A stretch of 64,000 bases of DNA from Pseudescherichia sp031998825 (GCF_031998825.1 NZ_DAMACX010000005.1:62001-126000); one strand, 5' to 3'; numbered from the stretch's first letter, positions 15,863 to 25,261 are shown. Numbers and translations are program-made. The notes: generated from the letters alone by a model not told the origin.

Positions 15863-17791
15863 TCAAATAGGGCGAATGCTCTCTTCGTCCAGATCCGCAT
15901 CGAAGAATCGTTGCAGGGTCTGGATGTTGCTATCCGCAATAATCGACTCGCGCGCCTGCGCAAGCATCTCTTCGTAAATCGCCTGACGCCACTCCAGCGG
16001 AGTGCGCATCGCGGGATTATCATCTTCAATGATAGACACTTCAACCGCTGAACCGTACAGGGCGTTAAGTGCCTCACCTAAAACTTTTAGCGTACCGGGG
16101 GAGTTAAGGTGCCGCTGGGTAGTGCGCAGGTGCAGGCAGATCCGGCTCCCCTCCTGCTCTCTCCACGCGTTAAGCGCTACCTGTTCAACCAGTTTAGGCA
16201 AACTGAGCCGACTCACCTCTGCCGCCCACGGATCGCGGGTGATGGCCTCTTCGGCCAGCTTTTGCGCCAGCTCCGGCGTCCGCTCATGCTCAAGGGCTCT
16301 CTTCAGCGCCTTCGGCGTGGCGACAACCTCCTTCACCTCTTCAGTGACCAGGGTGGTCTTCCAGCGGTAGGCCTCTTTTTTTACCGGCGCTTGCTGCTGG
16401 GCGGCGGCGGCCGGACGCGCCTGGACGCGCTCGGTAACCGATGCCAGCCGCTCAAGCGCAGCGTTATTCACCGGCCGCGTGCGGGTTGCCGCTGCCGGTT
16501 CACTCTTTTTTGCTTTGGTCGCTCCCTGGGCACGCTGCAGCTGACTGCGGGCGGCCAGCACCTGGCTGGTGGTGTCCGACAGCGGCGCATCGCTACGCGG
16601 CGGCGCGGGGGGCGGAGATGGCGGCACCTGCTCCGGGGTCAGCACCGCCGTGGGTGCCACAGGAGAGAAGTCCTGGGTCGGCACGCTCGGCTCCGGCAGC
16701 GGCATACGCGGATGGAACGCCAGGGCACGCAGCAGGGTCATCTCAATACCCATCCGCCTGTCAGGTGCAAACGGCAGCTCTTTGCGGCCAATCAGCATGG
16801 TCTGGTAATAGAGCTGGACGTCGCCCGGCGGCACGGTGCGCGCCAGCTCGCGCAGGCGCTGCTCAATAGCCGCCATATCGCTGCCGAGCGCGGAGGGCGA
16901 GAGCTGAACCATGGCAATGCGGTGCAGCAGGGTCTGCATCTCAACCAGCAGCGCCTCCCACTCCACGCCACGGGCAGCGGCCTCGTTGACCAGCGCCATT
17001 ACGCGCTCGCCGTTGGCCTCCACCAGCGCCTCAATCAGCGACAGCGCCTGATCGTCATCCAGCGTGCCGAGCATCTGGCTCACCGCCTGAGTGGTAAGCT
17101 GGCCGTCGCCGCTGGCAATCGCCTGATCGGTCAGGCTGAGGGCGTCACGCAGGCTGCCGTCGGCGGCGCGTGCCAGCAGCTGCAACGCGCGCGGCTCGTG
17201 ATGGATCTTCTCTTCGTCGAGAATATGCTCAAGCTGCTGGCGGATCTGCTCCACGTCCAGCGCCTTGAGATGAAATTGTAAGCAGCGGGAGAGGATGGTC
17301 ACCGGCAGCTTCTGCGGATCGGTAGTCGCCAGCAGGAACTTCACGTGCGCTGGCGGCTCTTCGAGCGTCTTCAGCAGGGCGTTGAAGCTGTGGCGCGACA
17401 GCATATGCACTTCGTCTATCAGGTAGACTTTGAAGCGGCCACGGGCCGGCGCGTACTGGACGTTATCCAGCAGGTCGCGGGTATCCTCAACTTTGGTACG
17501 CGAGGCGGCGTCGATCTCAATCAGATCGACAAAGCGCCCCTGCTCGATTTCGCGACAGTTGTCGCACACGCCGCACGGCGTTGCGGTGATGCCGGTCTCG
17601 CAGTTCAGCCCCTTCGCCAGCAAACGGGCAATAGAGGTCTTTCCGACGCCGCGGGTGCCGGAAAAGAGATACGCATGATGAATGCGTCCTAACGATAAGC
17701 CGTTCGCCAGTGCAGTCAGCACATGCTCCTGACCGACGACGTCAGCAAAAGTTTGTGGTCGCCACTTACGGGCTAAGACCTGATAACTCAT
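15863..17791 (-). CDS. dnaX: DNA polymerase III clamp loader subunit tau (and gamma by frameshift)
   Basis: A 642-residue AAA+ clamp loader subunit. Walker A is GTRGVGKTS (residues 45-53), followed by a zinc-binding module with cysteines in CETGITATPCGVCDNC, Walker B LIDEVHM and sensor SRC. After residue 360 a proline-rich linker leads to the tau-specific C-terminal part that binds the helicase and polymerase core. A programmed -1 frameshift at 16505-16511 gives the shorter gamma form of 430 residues. First gene of dnaX-ybaB-recR; apt lies upstream. Confidence 0.98.
   Translation of the reverse strand: MSYQVLARKWRPQTFADVVGQEHVLTALANGLSLGRIHHAYLFSGTRGVGKTSIARLLAKGLNCETGITATPCGVCDNCREIEQGRFVDLIEIDAASRTKVEDTRDLLDNVQYAPARGRFKVYLIDEVHMLSRHSFNALLKTLEEPPAHVKFLLATTDPQKLPVTILSRCLQFHLKALDVEQIRQQLEHILDEEKIHHEPRALQLLARAADGSLRDALSLTDQAIASGDGQLTTQAVSQMLGTLDDDQALSLIEALVEANGERVMALVNEAAARGVEWEALLVEMQTLLHRIAMVQLSPSALGSDMAAIEQRLRELARTVPPGDVQLYYQTMLIGRKELPFAPDRRMGIEMTLLRALAFHPRMPLPEPSVPTQDFSPVAPTAVLTPEQVPPSPPPAPPRSDAPLSDTTSQVLAARSQLQRAQGATKAKKSEPAAATRTRPVNNAALERLASVTERVQARPAAAAQQQAPVKKEAYRWKTTLVTEEVKEVVATPKALKRALEHERTPELAQKLAEEAITRDPWAAEVSRLSLPKLVEQVALNAWREQEGSRICLHLRTTQRHLNSPGTLKVLGEALNALYGSAVEVSIIEDDNPAMRTPLEWRQAIYEEMLAQARESIIADSNIQTLQRFFDADLDEESIRPI
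16500..16527 (-). promoter_or_regulatory. Programmed -1 frameshift site in dnaX
   Basis: Codons 427-429 read GCA AAA AAG, giving the slippery heptamer A AAA AAG at 16511-16505. After the slip the next codons are GAG and TGA (16502-16500), so gamma ends at residue 430 with glutamate, as in E. coli. The Shine-Dalgarno-like stimulator AGGGAG (16527-16522) lies exactly ten bases upstream, and a GC-rich segment able to pair follows. All three known elements are present. Confidence 0.93.
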
Positions 17792-17885
17792 GGGCAGGCT
17801 CTGGAACGCTGGAAGGTGGATATACGAGGGGCAATGCTACCACAGCCTCGCCCTAACAGCGAGACTGTGTACTGACGGATGGTAA

Positions 17886-18437
17886 TCAGTGGCCCGGGAA
17901 CGGGACCAGGCTGTAGCAGGTGATACCCTGCTTCGCGAGACGCTCTTCGCCACCGATATCAAACAGGTTGATAATAAAGGCTGCGTCGGTCACTTCACCA
18001 CCCAGGCGGCGGATCAGCTTAACGGTGGCTTCAATGGTGCCGCCGGTCGCCAGCAGATCGTCCACCACCAGCACTTTATCGCCCGGCTTGATAGCATCGA
18101 CGTGGATCTCTAACTGGTCGGTGCCGTACTCCAGCTCATAGCTCTCGGCGATGGTTTCACGCGGCAGCTTACGCGGCTTACGCACCGGCACAAAGCCGAC
18201 GCCCATCGCCAGGGCGACCGGCGCGCCAAACAGGAAGCCACGGGCTTCGGTACCGACCACTTTGGTAATGCCTGCGTCTTTGAAACGCGCGACCAGCAGT
18301 TCAATGCTAAGAGCATACGCTTTCGGATCTTCCAGCAAACTGGTGACATCCCGGAACAGGATCCCCGGTTTCGGATAGTCCTGAATGCTTTTAATGCTGT
18401 CTTTTAAATACTCAAGCTGCTGCGCAGTTGCTGTCAT
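17886..18437 (-). CDS. apt: Adenine phosphoribosyltransferase
   Basis: A 183-residue enzyme joining adenine to PRPP to make AMP. The PRPP-binding motif VLVVDDLLATGGT is at about residues 124-136 and the adenine side is EARGFLFG. ATG 18437 (MTATAQQLEYL) gives the E. coli length; an upstream ATG at 18470 would add 11 residues. It is a single gene upstream of dnaX on the same strand, separated by about 95 bases. Confidence 0.96.
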   Translation of the reverse strand: MTATAQQLEYLKDSIKSIQDYPKPGILFRDVTSLLEDPKAYALSIELLVARFKDAGITKVVGTEARGFLFGAPVALAMGVGFVPVRKPRKLPRETIAESYELEYGTDQLEIHVDAIKPGDKVLVVDDLLATGGTIEATVKLIRRLGGEVTDAAFIINLFDIGGEERLAKQGITCYSLVPFPGH

Positions 18438-18585
18438 GGATTTTTGCCTGCTAGAAACGGTCATACTCACTGCACGCTTTGCGGGTCATGTAACTATTGT
18501 TTAACATTTAACCAAACGTGCCCGTGCTCGAAAACGGTCGAATGTACTGGCAGAACGGGACAAATGCAATAAGCTTGAGTGCGCT

Positions 18586-18975
18586 TCACTGCTTTTGTTG
18601 CTTTTCATCAACAACCTCATCAACTACCGGAATGCGCCACATAAATATTAGCAGGCAGGCGAGGATCGCCAGCAGCAGAAAACGTACCCACATCAGCTTG
18701 ACCAGCCATAATGAGATCGCGAACGTCAATAAGATAACCGCGATAGCCCGAGGTTTTGCGCCGCGGGGCATGGCACGATACTGCTGCCAGTGGCGCAGAT
18801 AGCTACCAAACCAGGAGCGATAGAGCAACCAGGCGTGAAATCGCGGTGAGGAGCGAGCAAAGCACCAGGCGGCTAACAGAATAAAGGGCGTTGTAGGCAA
18901 TACCGGCAGCACCACGCCGAGCGTGCCGAGCGCAACCGCCAGCCAGCCGGTGATAATTAACAGAGTACGTTGCAT
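18586..18975 (-). CDS. ybaN: Inner membrane protein YbaN (DUF454)
   Basis: A 129-residue DUF454 protein with three to four hydrophobic segments (residues about 5-25, 28-40, 78-95 and 97-115) and the family motif LPVLPTTPFILLAAWCFARSS. Function is unknown. It is divergent from priC; their starts are only about 65 bases apart, as in E. coli. The C-terminus is hydrophilic (EKQQKQ). Confidence 0.92.
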   Translation of the reverse strand: MQRTLLIITGWLAVALGTLGVVLPVLPTTPFILLAAWCFARSSPRFHAWLLYRSWFGSYLRHWQQYRAMPRGAKPRAIAVILLTFAISLWLVKLMWVRFLLLAILACLLIFMWRIPVVDEVVDEKQQKQ

Positions 18976-19041
18976 AATGGGATCGTTATCGGGCTTTTTG
19001 GCTAATGTAACATAGCCCCGATGAATACAGGGGAAAGATTG

Positions 19042-19569
19042 TTGAAAACGGTTTTGCTTTTAGATTCGCTGGAGAAACAGCTCGCCTCCCTGCGCGAGCG
19101 GGCCGCGCCGCTGGCCCACCACGCCACCGTTAGCGCACGCTTTGACCGCCATCTGTTCCAGACCCGCAGCACATTAATGCGAGCCTGCCTGGACGAGGCC
19201 GACCATAATCTGGCTGCGCTGCGCCACGCGGTTAATGCCGGGCAGCTGCCGCAGGTGGCCTGGCTGGCGGAGCATCTCTCGTCGCAGCTCGCTGCCCTTA
19301 CCCGAGAAACGGCCACATGGTCGCTACGGCAGTGGGACAGCGCCTCGCCGGCAGTGACCAAATGGCAGCGCCAGCGGCTACAGCACCAGCAGTATGAGCG
19401 TCGCCTGCAGGAGATGAAACAGGCCCGCGAGCTGCTGCTCGCCAGAGCCACCGGTTTTGAGGAGCAGCAAAATTTACAGCGAGAAGTGGTGGCGCTGGAG
19501 GGTAGGCTGGCCCGCTGTCGCCATGCGCTGGCGCGAATTGAGAACGTACTGGCCCGGTTAACGCGCTAG
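19042..19569 (+). CDS. priC: Primosomal replication protein N'' (PriC)
   Basis: A 175-residue helical protein used to restart stalled replication forks with the Rep helicase. It matches E. coli PriC over its length (FDRHLFQTR, QVAWLAEHL, LARCRHALARIENVLARLTR). I prefer TTG 19042 as the start: AGGGGAAAG ends five bases before it and it gives the E. coli length and N-terminus (LKTVLLL versus MKTALLL). The in-frame ATG at 19021 has no ribosome-binding site. It is followed 18 bases later by ybaM. Confidence 0.93.
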   Translation: MKTVLLLDSLEKQLASLRERAAPLAHHATVSARFDRHLFQTRSTLMRACLDEADHNLAALRHAVNAGQLPQVAWLAEHLSSQLAALTRETATWSLRQWDSASPAVTKWQRQRLQHQQYERRLQEMKQARELLLARATGFEEQQNLQREVVALEGRLARCRHALARIENVLARLTR

Positions 19570-19587
19570 GGAATAACAGGAGTTACT

Positions 19588-19746
19588 ATGTCGCTGGAAA
19601 ATGCGCCGGAAGAGGTCAAGCTGGCGGTAGATCTGATTATGCTGCTGGAGGAGCACGCTATCGCGCCGGAAACAGTGCTGAAGGCGCTGGAGATAGTAAA
19701 GCGGGACTTTGAGAAAAAAGTCCCGCTTCAGGATAGACGTTCTTAG
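19588..19746 (+). CDS. ybaM: Small protein YbaM
   Basis: A 52-residue protein (start MSLENAPEEVKLAVDLIMLLEE) preceded by AACAGGAG. It is the DUF2496 family, found with priC in Enterobacteriaceae; function unknown. It reads as a short helical protein with an acidic front and basic end. The 3' part of its coding sequence contains a 12-bp perfect hairpin (19699-19728) that probably works as a terminator. It is convergent with mscK, eight bases away. Confidence 0.9.
   Translation: MSLENAPEEVKLAVDLIMLLEEHAIAPETVLKALEIVKRDFEKKVPLQDRRS
19699..19728. terminator. Terminator-like hairpin inside the ybaM 3' coding region
   Basis: AAGCGGGACTTT and AAAGTCCCGCTT form a perfect 12-bp stem around GAGAAA, entirely within the ybaM reading frame and 26-55 bases past the mscK stop on the other strand. 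It could end both convergent transcripts. Neither side has a long U-tract. Confidence 0.6.
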
Positions 19747-19753
19747 AGCCGCA

Positions 19754-22700
19754 TCAGGCGATGGAAGGTGTTGGATCGTCGCCGTTCAGGTCGCGCTTCA
19801 CCTCGGTCAGCTCCTCACCCTTCGCATTGCGCAGGTGCACTTCCAGCTGGTTAAACGCAATGTCGATGCCGTTCTCGCGGCACAGACGATCGATGGTGCG
19901 GTTCAGTTCATCCACGGTGTAGCTGCGATCCCGCAGCTCGCGCACGTAGAGGCGCAGCTCGTGATCCAGGGTGCTCGGGCCAAAGGTCGTAAAGAAGACC
20001 GCCGGTTCCGGATCGTGCATCACCTTCGGATGATCCATCGCCGCCTTCAACAGCACCTCCTTCACCTTATCGAGATCGGAGCCGTAGGCCACCCCGAGCC
20101 GTACCACCACGCGGGTGATAGTATCGGAGAGCGACCAGTTGATCAGGCGCTCGGTTACGAAGGCCTTGTTCGGAATGATCACCTCTTTGCGGTCAAAATC
20201 GGTAATGGTCGTGGCACGGATGCGGATCTTGTTGACCGTTCCGGAGAAGGTGCCGATCGTCACCGTATCGCCGATGCGTACCGGGCGTTCGAACAGGATA
20301 ATGATACCGGCAACAAAGTTACCGAAAATCTCCTGCAAGCCGAAACCGAGACCGACCGACAGCGCAGCCGCCAGCCACTGAAGTTTATCCCACGATACAC
20401 CCAGCGAACCGAATACCGTCATCGCCCCGGCGGCGATAATCACATAGTTGAGAATAGTGGTGATGGCATAGGAGGCCCCCTGGCGCATCTTCAGGCGCGA
20501 GAGCACCAGCACCTCCAGCAGACCCGGCAGGTTGCGGATCAGCGCCCAGGCCACCATCGCCGCGATGATGGCAAACAGCAGGCTACCCATGGTGACGCTT
20601 TTCACCACGCTGGCCCCCGCTTCCATGCCGTTGTAGTGCCAGAGCGTAATGCTGTCGAGGTAGGCAAACACAGTGATCAAATCGGACCAGATTGCCCAGA
20701 AGACGACACCAAACAGCGCCACCATCACCAGCATGGTAATACGCAGCGTCTGCTGGTTGACCTGCTCAAGAGCGATGGTCGGCTCCTCCTGCGGCTCCGC
20801 GCCTTCAGCCCCCTCTTTCACCAGGTTCTGCCGACGGGCCAGCGCACGGCGGTAGGCGATGCGACGCGCCGCCACGCTAAGCCCGCGCAGCACCGTCTGG
20901 TAGAGCAAGTTCCAGATAATCACCAGATAGACGGTCTCGATCCAGCGGCCAGAGAGGCGCAGCGTGGTGTAGAAGTACCCGGTCGCCGTCAGCACCATCA
21001 GCGCCAGCGGCACGATGGAGAGCACGGTAACGGTCAGCAGGCGCAGAGCATGTGACTCCTTATCGCGCCAGCTATCGCGGCACATCGGCCACATCAGAAT
21101 GCTAATTACCAGCAGGTTGAGGAAAATCACAATCTGCCCGGTGACGTCGTCCATCAGATGCAGCGGCGACAGCTCGGAGACCACCGACCAGAAGTGCAGC
21201 GGCAGCAATGCCAGGCTGACGCGCACGATCTGCCGACGCCAGTGGCTGGTCAGCTCCGCAGGCATAGAGAAGTGGGTCACCGCGACGCCGTTTTTCTCCA
21301 GCACCTTCCAGCACAGGCCGAACACCAGCCAGAAGAGCGCCAGCTTTTTACTGAAGGCCCACAGCAGCTCGCTAATGTTAAGCTGCATGGTAAGCAGGAC
21401 CAAACCTGCCGCGAGGATCAGCAGGCAGACCGGCAGCGCGCGGATCAGGTCGATGAGGATCGCCTTCGGCGTATGGCCCTGGCTGTCGTTACGCAGCTGG
21501 CCCACCTCGTCCGCCAGCCGGGCCTGGTACTGCTTCAGCCAGCGCAGACGCCAGCGAATCAGGCCCGCGATCAGCAGCAGCGGCAGCCCGGCCAGAAACG
21601 CAATCGCCACCGCAGGCCAGGCTTTCTCCCAGTTCACGGTGATCTTCATGGTGCGGAACTGCTCTTTAACCGCCTGCGGGAAGGCTTTCACCCACTCCCA
21701 GTCCATCGGCTTGTTGCTGTTTACCCAGAAGATCTGCTGGGTCAGCACCTCTTGCAGGCTTTTAGAGACGCTCATCAGCTGCTGCTGGTTAACCTGCAGG
21801 TTAATCGCCATCATCAGCTGGTTGCCGAGCTGCTTGTTGAGCTGATCGAGCAGCTCACGGCGCATATCGACCACCTGCAGCAGCGCATCGTGCACCTCAC
21901 CGTTCACCTCGCTCTCGTGCCCCTCCTCCAGCTTGCCGACGAAGGCGTCGCTCTGGAACAGGGCATCGCGCTGCTGGTTGATCTCAAACTGTTCAAGACG
22001 CAGGTCGGCGATGCGGTTAGTCATATCCGCCAGCTCGTCGGCGGAGGGCAGCGTCTGCTGCTGCTGGTAGAGAATGCGCGACAGCAGCAGGCTCCCCTTC
22101 AGCACCGAGATCTGCTCTTTGATATTGCGCTCGGACTGCAGGGCGCGATCGAGCCAGTTTTTAACTTTAATATTCTGCTGTACCAGCGCGTTGCCGTTTT
22201 CCGTGGCGTCAATCAGCCGCTGGCTGAGCTGGTGGTTGAGATCCAGCTCCTGTTTCACCAGCGGATTGGCCTGGATACGCGCGGTCTCATCCGGCGTAAC
22301 TGCCTCCTGGGCCGTTTTTTCGGTCAGCGTGAGGCGTTTGCTGTTGACCGCCTCCTGCAAGAGCTGAAGCTGATGCTCCAGACGGTTGCTGTTGGCCGTC
22401 ACGTAGTCGCGCTGCTTCTGCAGGGTATCCTGCAGGGTGGTGTTGCCTTCAAGGCTTTTACGCAGCTGGTCAATCTCGGCATTCAGCAGCGCCTGCTGGG
22501 CCAGCAGCAGCGTCTGCTGGGTCGGACGCAAGGCCCCCTCCCCTGCTCCAGTGCCGTTCAGGCGGTTACGGATCTGCTGCAGCTGCTGCGAGGCGGTGTA
22601 CATGGCATTCTGCACCCGCTCCGGCTGGGTTTGCAGCGCCACCAGCTGGCTGTTATAGGTCGCCAGATCGTTCTGCGCGGTCTGGAGATCGTCCAACAGC

Positions 22701-23104
22701 TGCGAGACGCGCGACTCCAGCTGGCGCAGCGACAGCGTTGCCAGCGTTTTGCGCGTTTCGTCATCGTTGTCTTTATCGCTCAGCGCATTTAGCCCGTCCG
22801 TCGCCTCGCGCATCTTATCCGGCGCCTGAGCAACCTTCTGACGAAGCTGGGTGGTCTCCTGCTTGACCCGCTCGAGCTTGTCGAGGGTGTCCAGCGTTTG
22901 TGTCAGATCGTCAATGACGAGCTTATCCTGTGGGGTATGATCTTTTTGCTTATTTAGCGCATCAAGCTGGCTTTGCACCTCTGCCCGGCCGGGCAGATCG
23001 GTACTGGCACGGGCCTGCGAAGCCGTCGAAAACAGGCTTGCGACAAGCACCAGCATCAGAGCAAAAGCAGATAGCGGATTTTGCGAGCGTATGAAGTGCA
23101 GCAT
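19754..23104 (-). CDS. mscK: Mechanosensitive channel MscK (potassium-dependent)
   Basis: A 1116-residue MscS-superfamily channel that opens on membrane tension in hypo-osmotic shock. Layout: signal peptide (about residues 1-32), a large periplasmic domain rich in Q and coiled coils (to about 470), several membrane helices (about 480-900), and the C-terminal MscS core: pore-lining helix with GLGFGLQEIFGNFVAG, then the beta domain (IRIRATTITDFDRKEVIIPN). I chose ATG 23104 (MLHFIRSQ) because it starts the signal peptide; ATG 23155 would add 17 hydrophilic residues. Divergent from nothing nearby: acrR lies upstream on the same strand. Confidence 0.96.
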   Translation of the reverse strand: MLHFIRSQNPLSAFALMLVLVASLFSTASQARASTDLPGRAEVQSQLDALNKQKDHTPQDKLVIDDLTQTLDTLDKLERVKQETTQLRQKVAQAPDKMREATDGLNALSDKDNDDETRKTLATLSLRQLESRVSQLLDDLQTAQNDLATYNSQLVALQTQPERVQNAMYTASQQLQQIRNRLNGTGAGEGALRPTQQTLLLAQQALLNAEIDQLRKSLEGNTTLQDTLQKQRDYVTANSNRLEHQLQLLQEAVNSKRLTLTEKTAQEAVTPDETARIQANPLVKQELDLNHQLSQRLIDATENGNALVQQNIKVKNWLDRALQSERNIKEQISVLKGSLLLSRILYQQQQTLPSADELADMTNRIADLRLEQFEINQQRDALFQSDAFVGKLEEGHESEVNGEVHDALLQVVDMRRELLDQLNKQLGNQLMMAINLQVNQQQLMSVSKSLQEVLTQQIFWVNSNKPMDWEWVKAFPQAVKEQFRTMKITVNWEKAWPAVAIAFLAGLPLLLIAGLIRWRLRWLKQYQARLADEVGQLRNDSQGHTPKAILIDLIRALPVCLLILAAGLVLLTMQLNISELLWAFSKKLALFWLVFGLCWKVLEKNGVAVTHFSMPAELTSHWRRQIVRVSLALLPLHFWSVVSELSPLHLMDDVTGQIVIFLNLLVISILMWPMCRDSWRDKESHALRLLTVTVLSIVPLALMVLTATGYFYTTLRLSGRWIETVYLVIIWNLLYQTVLRGLSVAARRIAYRRALARRQNLVKEGAEGAEPQEEPTIALEQVNQQTLRITMLVMVALFGVVFWAIWSDLITVFAYLDSITLWHYNGMEAGASVVKSVTMGSLLFAIIAAMVAWALIRNLPGLLEVLVLSRLKMRQGASYAITTILNYVIIAAGAMTVFGSLGVSWDKLQWLAAALSVGLGFGLQEIFGNFVAGIIILFERPVRIGDTVTIGTFSGTVNKIRIRATTITDFDRKEVIIPNKAFVTERLINWSLSDTITRVVVRLGVAYGSDLDKVKEVLLKAAMDHPKVMHDPEPAVFFTTFGPSTLDHELRLYVRELRDRSYTVDELNRTIDRLCRENGIDIAFNQLEVHLRNAKGEELTEVKRDLNGDDPTPSIA

Positions 23105-23237
23105 AATTTTTAGATGAATGGTTTCTTTACGGGAAAGCGGGCCGGGACTGGCCACGCGCAGAGAATATCACGCCCGTCTGGGACAACATAGCAATGCGCA
23201 TAGCCTCCAGGATATTTCCTGGCACAGTGAAGAGAAA

Positions 23238-23891
23238 TTAGGCGCAGAGCACGTCGCTCTTTGCGCGCATCGTCGGGCAGAGCTGAAACATCTCCAGCAG
23301 GATAGCAACGTAGTCGCGGGCTTCTTTTTTAAGATCAAACGTTTGTGGCGAGAAGAGCCAGTTCTCCATAATGCCGGAGATATAGCTGCGCATCAGAATA
23401 GCCGCCCGGCGGGTGAGCAGATTCGCGGGCAGCATTTTTGCTTTAATGCAGTGGCTGAGCGTCTGTTCAATACGATCGTAACTTTCGAGGCATAAATTAC
23501 GCTGTGCCTGTTGCACAATGGTCATTTCGCCGACAAACTCACATTTATGGAAAATTATCTCCATCATTAAACGGCGGCGCTCTTCGACTACCGTTGCTTC
23601 AAGGATATAGACCAAAATTTCGCGCAAAACGGAGAGTGGATCATCAGGAAATTTTGCCTGATACTCAAGCTCGAGATCGCCAATACTGGATTCTGACAGC
23701 TGCCAAATTTCACCAAATAAATCTGACTTATTTTTGAAGTGCCAATAAATTGCGCCACGCGTGACACCCGCTGCCTGCGCAATGTCTGCAAGAGACGTTT
23801 TAGATACGCCGTGCGCTGAAAACAGCCGCATAGCAACATCTAAAATATGCTGACGCGTCTCCTGGGCCTGTTGTTTGGTTTTTCGTGCCAT
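23238..23891 (-). CDS. acrR: Transcriptional repressor AcrR (TetR family)
   Basis: A 217-residue TetR-family repressor of acrAB. The N-terminal helix-turn-helix spans residues 28-50 (TSLADIAQAAGVTRGAIYWHFKNKSDL). The C-terminal ligand domain binds structurally varied drugs and dyes and releases DNA. It is divergent from acrA, with its operator palindrome between them, so it also controls its own gene. The last residues differ from E. coli, as is usual for this C-terminus; no frameshift or early stop is seen, so the repressor appears intact. Confidence 0.97.
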   Translation of the reverse strand: MARKTKQQAQETRQHILDVAMRLFSAHGVSKTSLADIAQAAGVTRGAIYWHFKNKSDLFGEIWQLSESSIGDLELEYQAKFPDDPLSVLREILVYILEATVVEERRRLMMEIIFHKCEFVGEMTIVQQAQRNLCLESYDRIEQTLSHCIKAKMLPANLLTRRAAILMRSYISGIMENWLFSPQTFDLKKEARDYVAILLEMFQLCPTMRAKSDVLCA

Positions 23892-23919
23892 ATGTTGGTG
23901 ATTTTATGGTAGTCAGATT

Positions 23920-23943
23920 TACATACATTTATGAATGTATGTA
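23920..23943. promoter_or_regulatory. AcrR operator
   Basis: A 24-bp near-perfect palindrome, TACATACATT plus central TATG plus AATGTATGTA, lies between acrR and acrA. It matches the known E. coli AcrR site except for one central base. It is placed 29 bases before the acrR start and 90 bases before acrA. Confidence 0.93.
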
Positions 23944-24033
23944 CCATAGCATGACGATAATATAAACGCAGCAATGGGTTTGTGGGCGCTTGATCCACTG
24001 AACAATTTGAAATCGGACACTCGAGGTTTACCT

Positions 24034-25239
24034 ATGAACAAAAACAGAGGATTTACCCCTCTGGCGGCCGTTCTGATGCTTTCGGGCAGCTTAGCGCTAA
24101 CAGGATGTGATGATAAACCGGCTCAACAAGGAGCACAGCAAGCGCCAGAAGTTGGGATTGTGACACTTAAATCCGAACCTCTGCAGATGACCACTGAACT
24201 GCCAGGCCGCACCAGCGCCTATCGCGTTGCTGAAGTCAGACCGCAGGTCAGCGGTATCATCTTAAAACGTAACTTCACCGAGGGCAGCGATGTCGAAGCG
24301 GGTGTCTCGCTTTATCAGATCGATCCAGCAACCTATCAAGCCTCTTATGAGAGCGCGAAAGGCGATTTAGCTCGCGCCCAGGCTGCCGCGAATATTGCTC
24401 AGGTAACCCTCAAACGCTACCAGAGCCTGATTGGCACCAAGTACATCAGCCAGCAGGACTTTGATAACGCCCAGGCCGAAGCGCAGCAGGCAAATGCCTC
24501 AGTCGTGGCCGCCAAAGCCGCCGTTGAAACCGCGCGCATCAACCTGGCCTATACCAAAGTGATCTCCCCTATCAGCGGCCGCATTGGTAAGTCGTCGGTA
24601 ACCGAGGGTGCCCTGGTACAGACCGGCCAGACTAACGCGCTGGCAACCGTGCAGCAGCTCGATCCGATCTATGTGGATGTGACCCAGTCCAGCAATGATT
24701 ATCTGCGCCTGAAGCAGGAGCTGGAGAAAGGCACCCTGAAGCAGGAGAACGGTAAAGCGAAAGTCGAACTGCTCACCAACGACGGCGCAACCTTCCCGCA
24801 GACCGGTACGCTGGAGTTCTCTGACGTCACTGTTGATGAAACCACCGGCTCCATTACCCTGCGCGCTATCATCCCTAACCCGGACCAGACTCTGCTGCCG
24901 GGCATGTTTGTCCGCGCCCGTCTGGAAGAGGGTCTGAACCCGAACGCGCTGCTGGTTCCGCAGCAGGGCATCACCCGCACACCGCGCGGTGAAGCTTCCG
25001 CCATGGTTGTTGGCGAAGGCGACAAGGTTGAAACCCGCCAGGTACAGACTTCACAGGCGATTGGCGATAAGTGGCTGGTTACCGGCGGTCTGAAAGATGG
25101 CGATCGCGTGATTGTCACCGGCCTGCAGAAAGTCCGGCCGGGCGCGCAGGTAAAAGTGCAGGAAGTGAATACCGATCAGGCTTCTGACAAGAAAGAGCAA
25201 GCTGCAGCCGGCGCGCAGTCAGAACAAACGAAGTCTTAA
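24034..25239 (+). CDS. acrA: Periplasmic adaptor AcrA of the AcrAB-TolC efflux pump
   Basis: A 401-residue membrane fusion lipoprotein. The signal peptide ends in the lipobox LTGC with C25 as the lipidated residue. Then come beta-barrel, lipoyl (PGRTSAYRVAEVRPQVSGII) and an alpha-helical hairpin (about 100-170) that contacts TolC. It bridges AcrB and TolC. I started at ATG 24034 (MNKNRGFTPL) rather than the in-frame ATG at 23974, which lies too close to the operator and lacks a signal peptide. acrB follows after 22 bases with AGGAG. Confidence 0.97.
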   Translation: MNKNRGFTPLAAVLMLSGSLALTGCDDKPAQQGAQQAPEVGIVTLKSEPLQMTTELPGRTSAYRVAEVRPQVSGIILKRNFTEGSDVEAGVSLYQIDPATYQASYESAKGDLARAQAAANIAQVTLKRYQSLIGTKYISQQDFDNAQAEAQQANASVVAAKAAVETARINLAYTKVISPISGRIGKSSVTEGALVQTGQTNALATVQQLDPIYVDVTQSSNDYLRLKQELEKGTLKQENGKAKVELLTNDGATFPQTGTLEFSDVTVDETTGSITLRAIIPNPDQTLLPGMFVRARLEEGLNPNALLVPQQGITRTPRGEASAMVVGEGDKVETRQVQTSQAIGDKWLVTGGLKDGDRVIVTGLQKVRPGAQVKVQEVNTDQASDKKEQAAAGAQSEQTKS

Positions 25240-25261
25240 CTTAAACAGGAGCCGTTAAGAC

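Noticed and set aside
21158..22792. Open frame of 544 codons on the + strand opposite mscK
   Set aside because: Antisense shadow of a Q/L-rich coding region; its product is low-complexity Q, L, H and R.
23238..23891. Broken acrR as a resistance mutation
   Set aside because: Full-length frame with intact helix-turn-helix; the C-terminal differences are ordinary between species.
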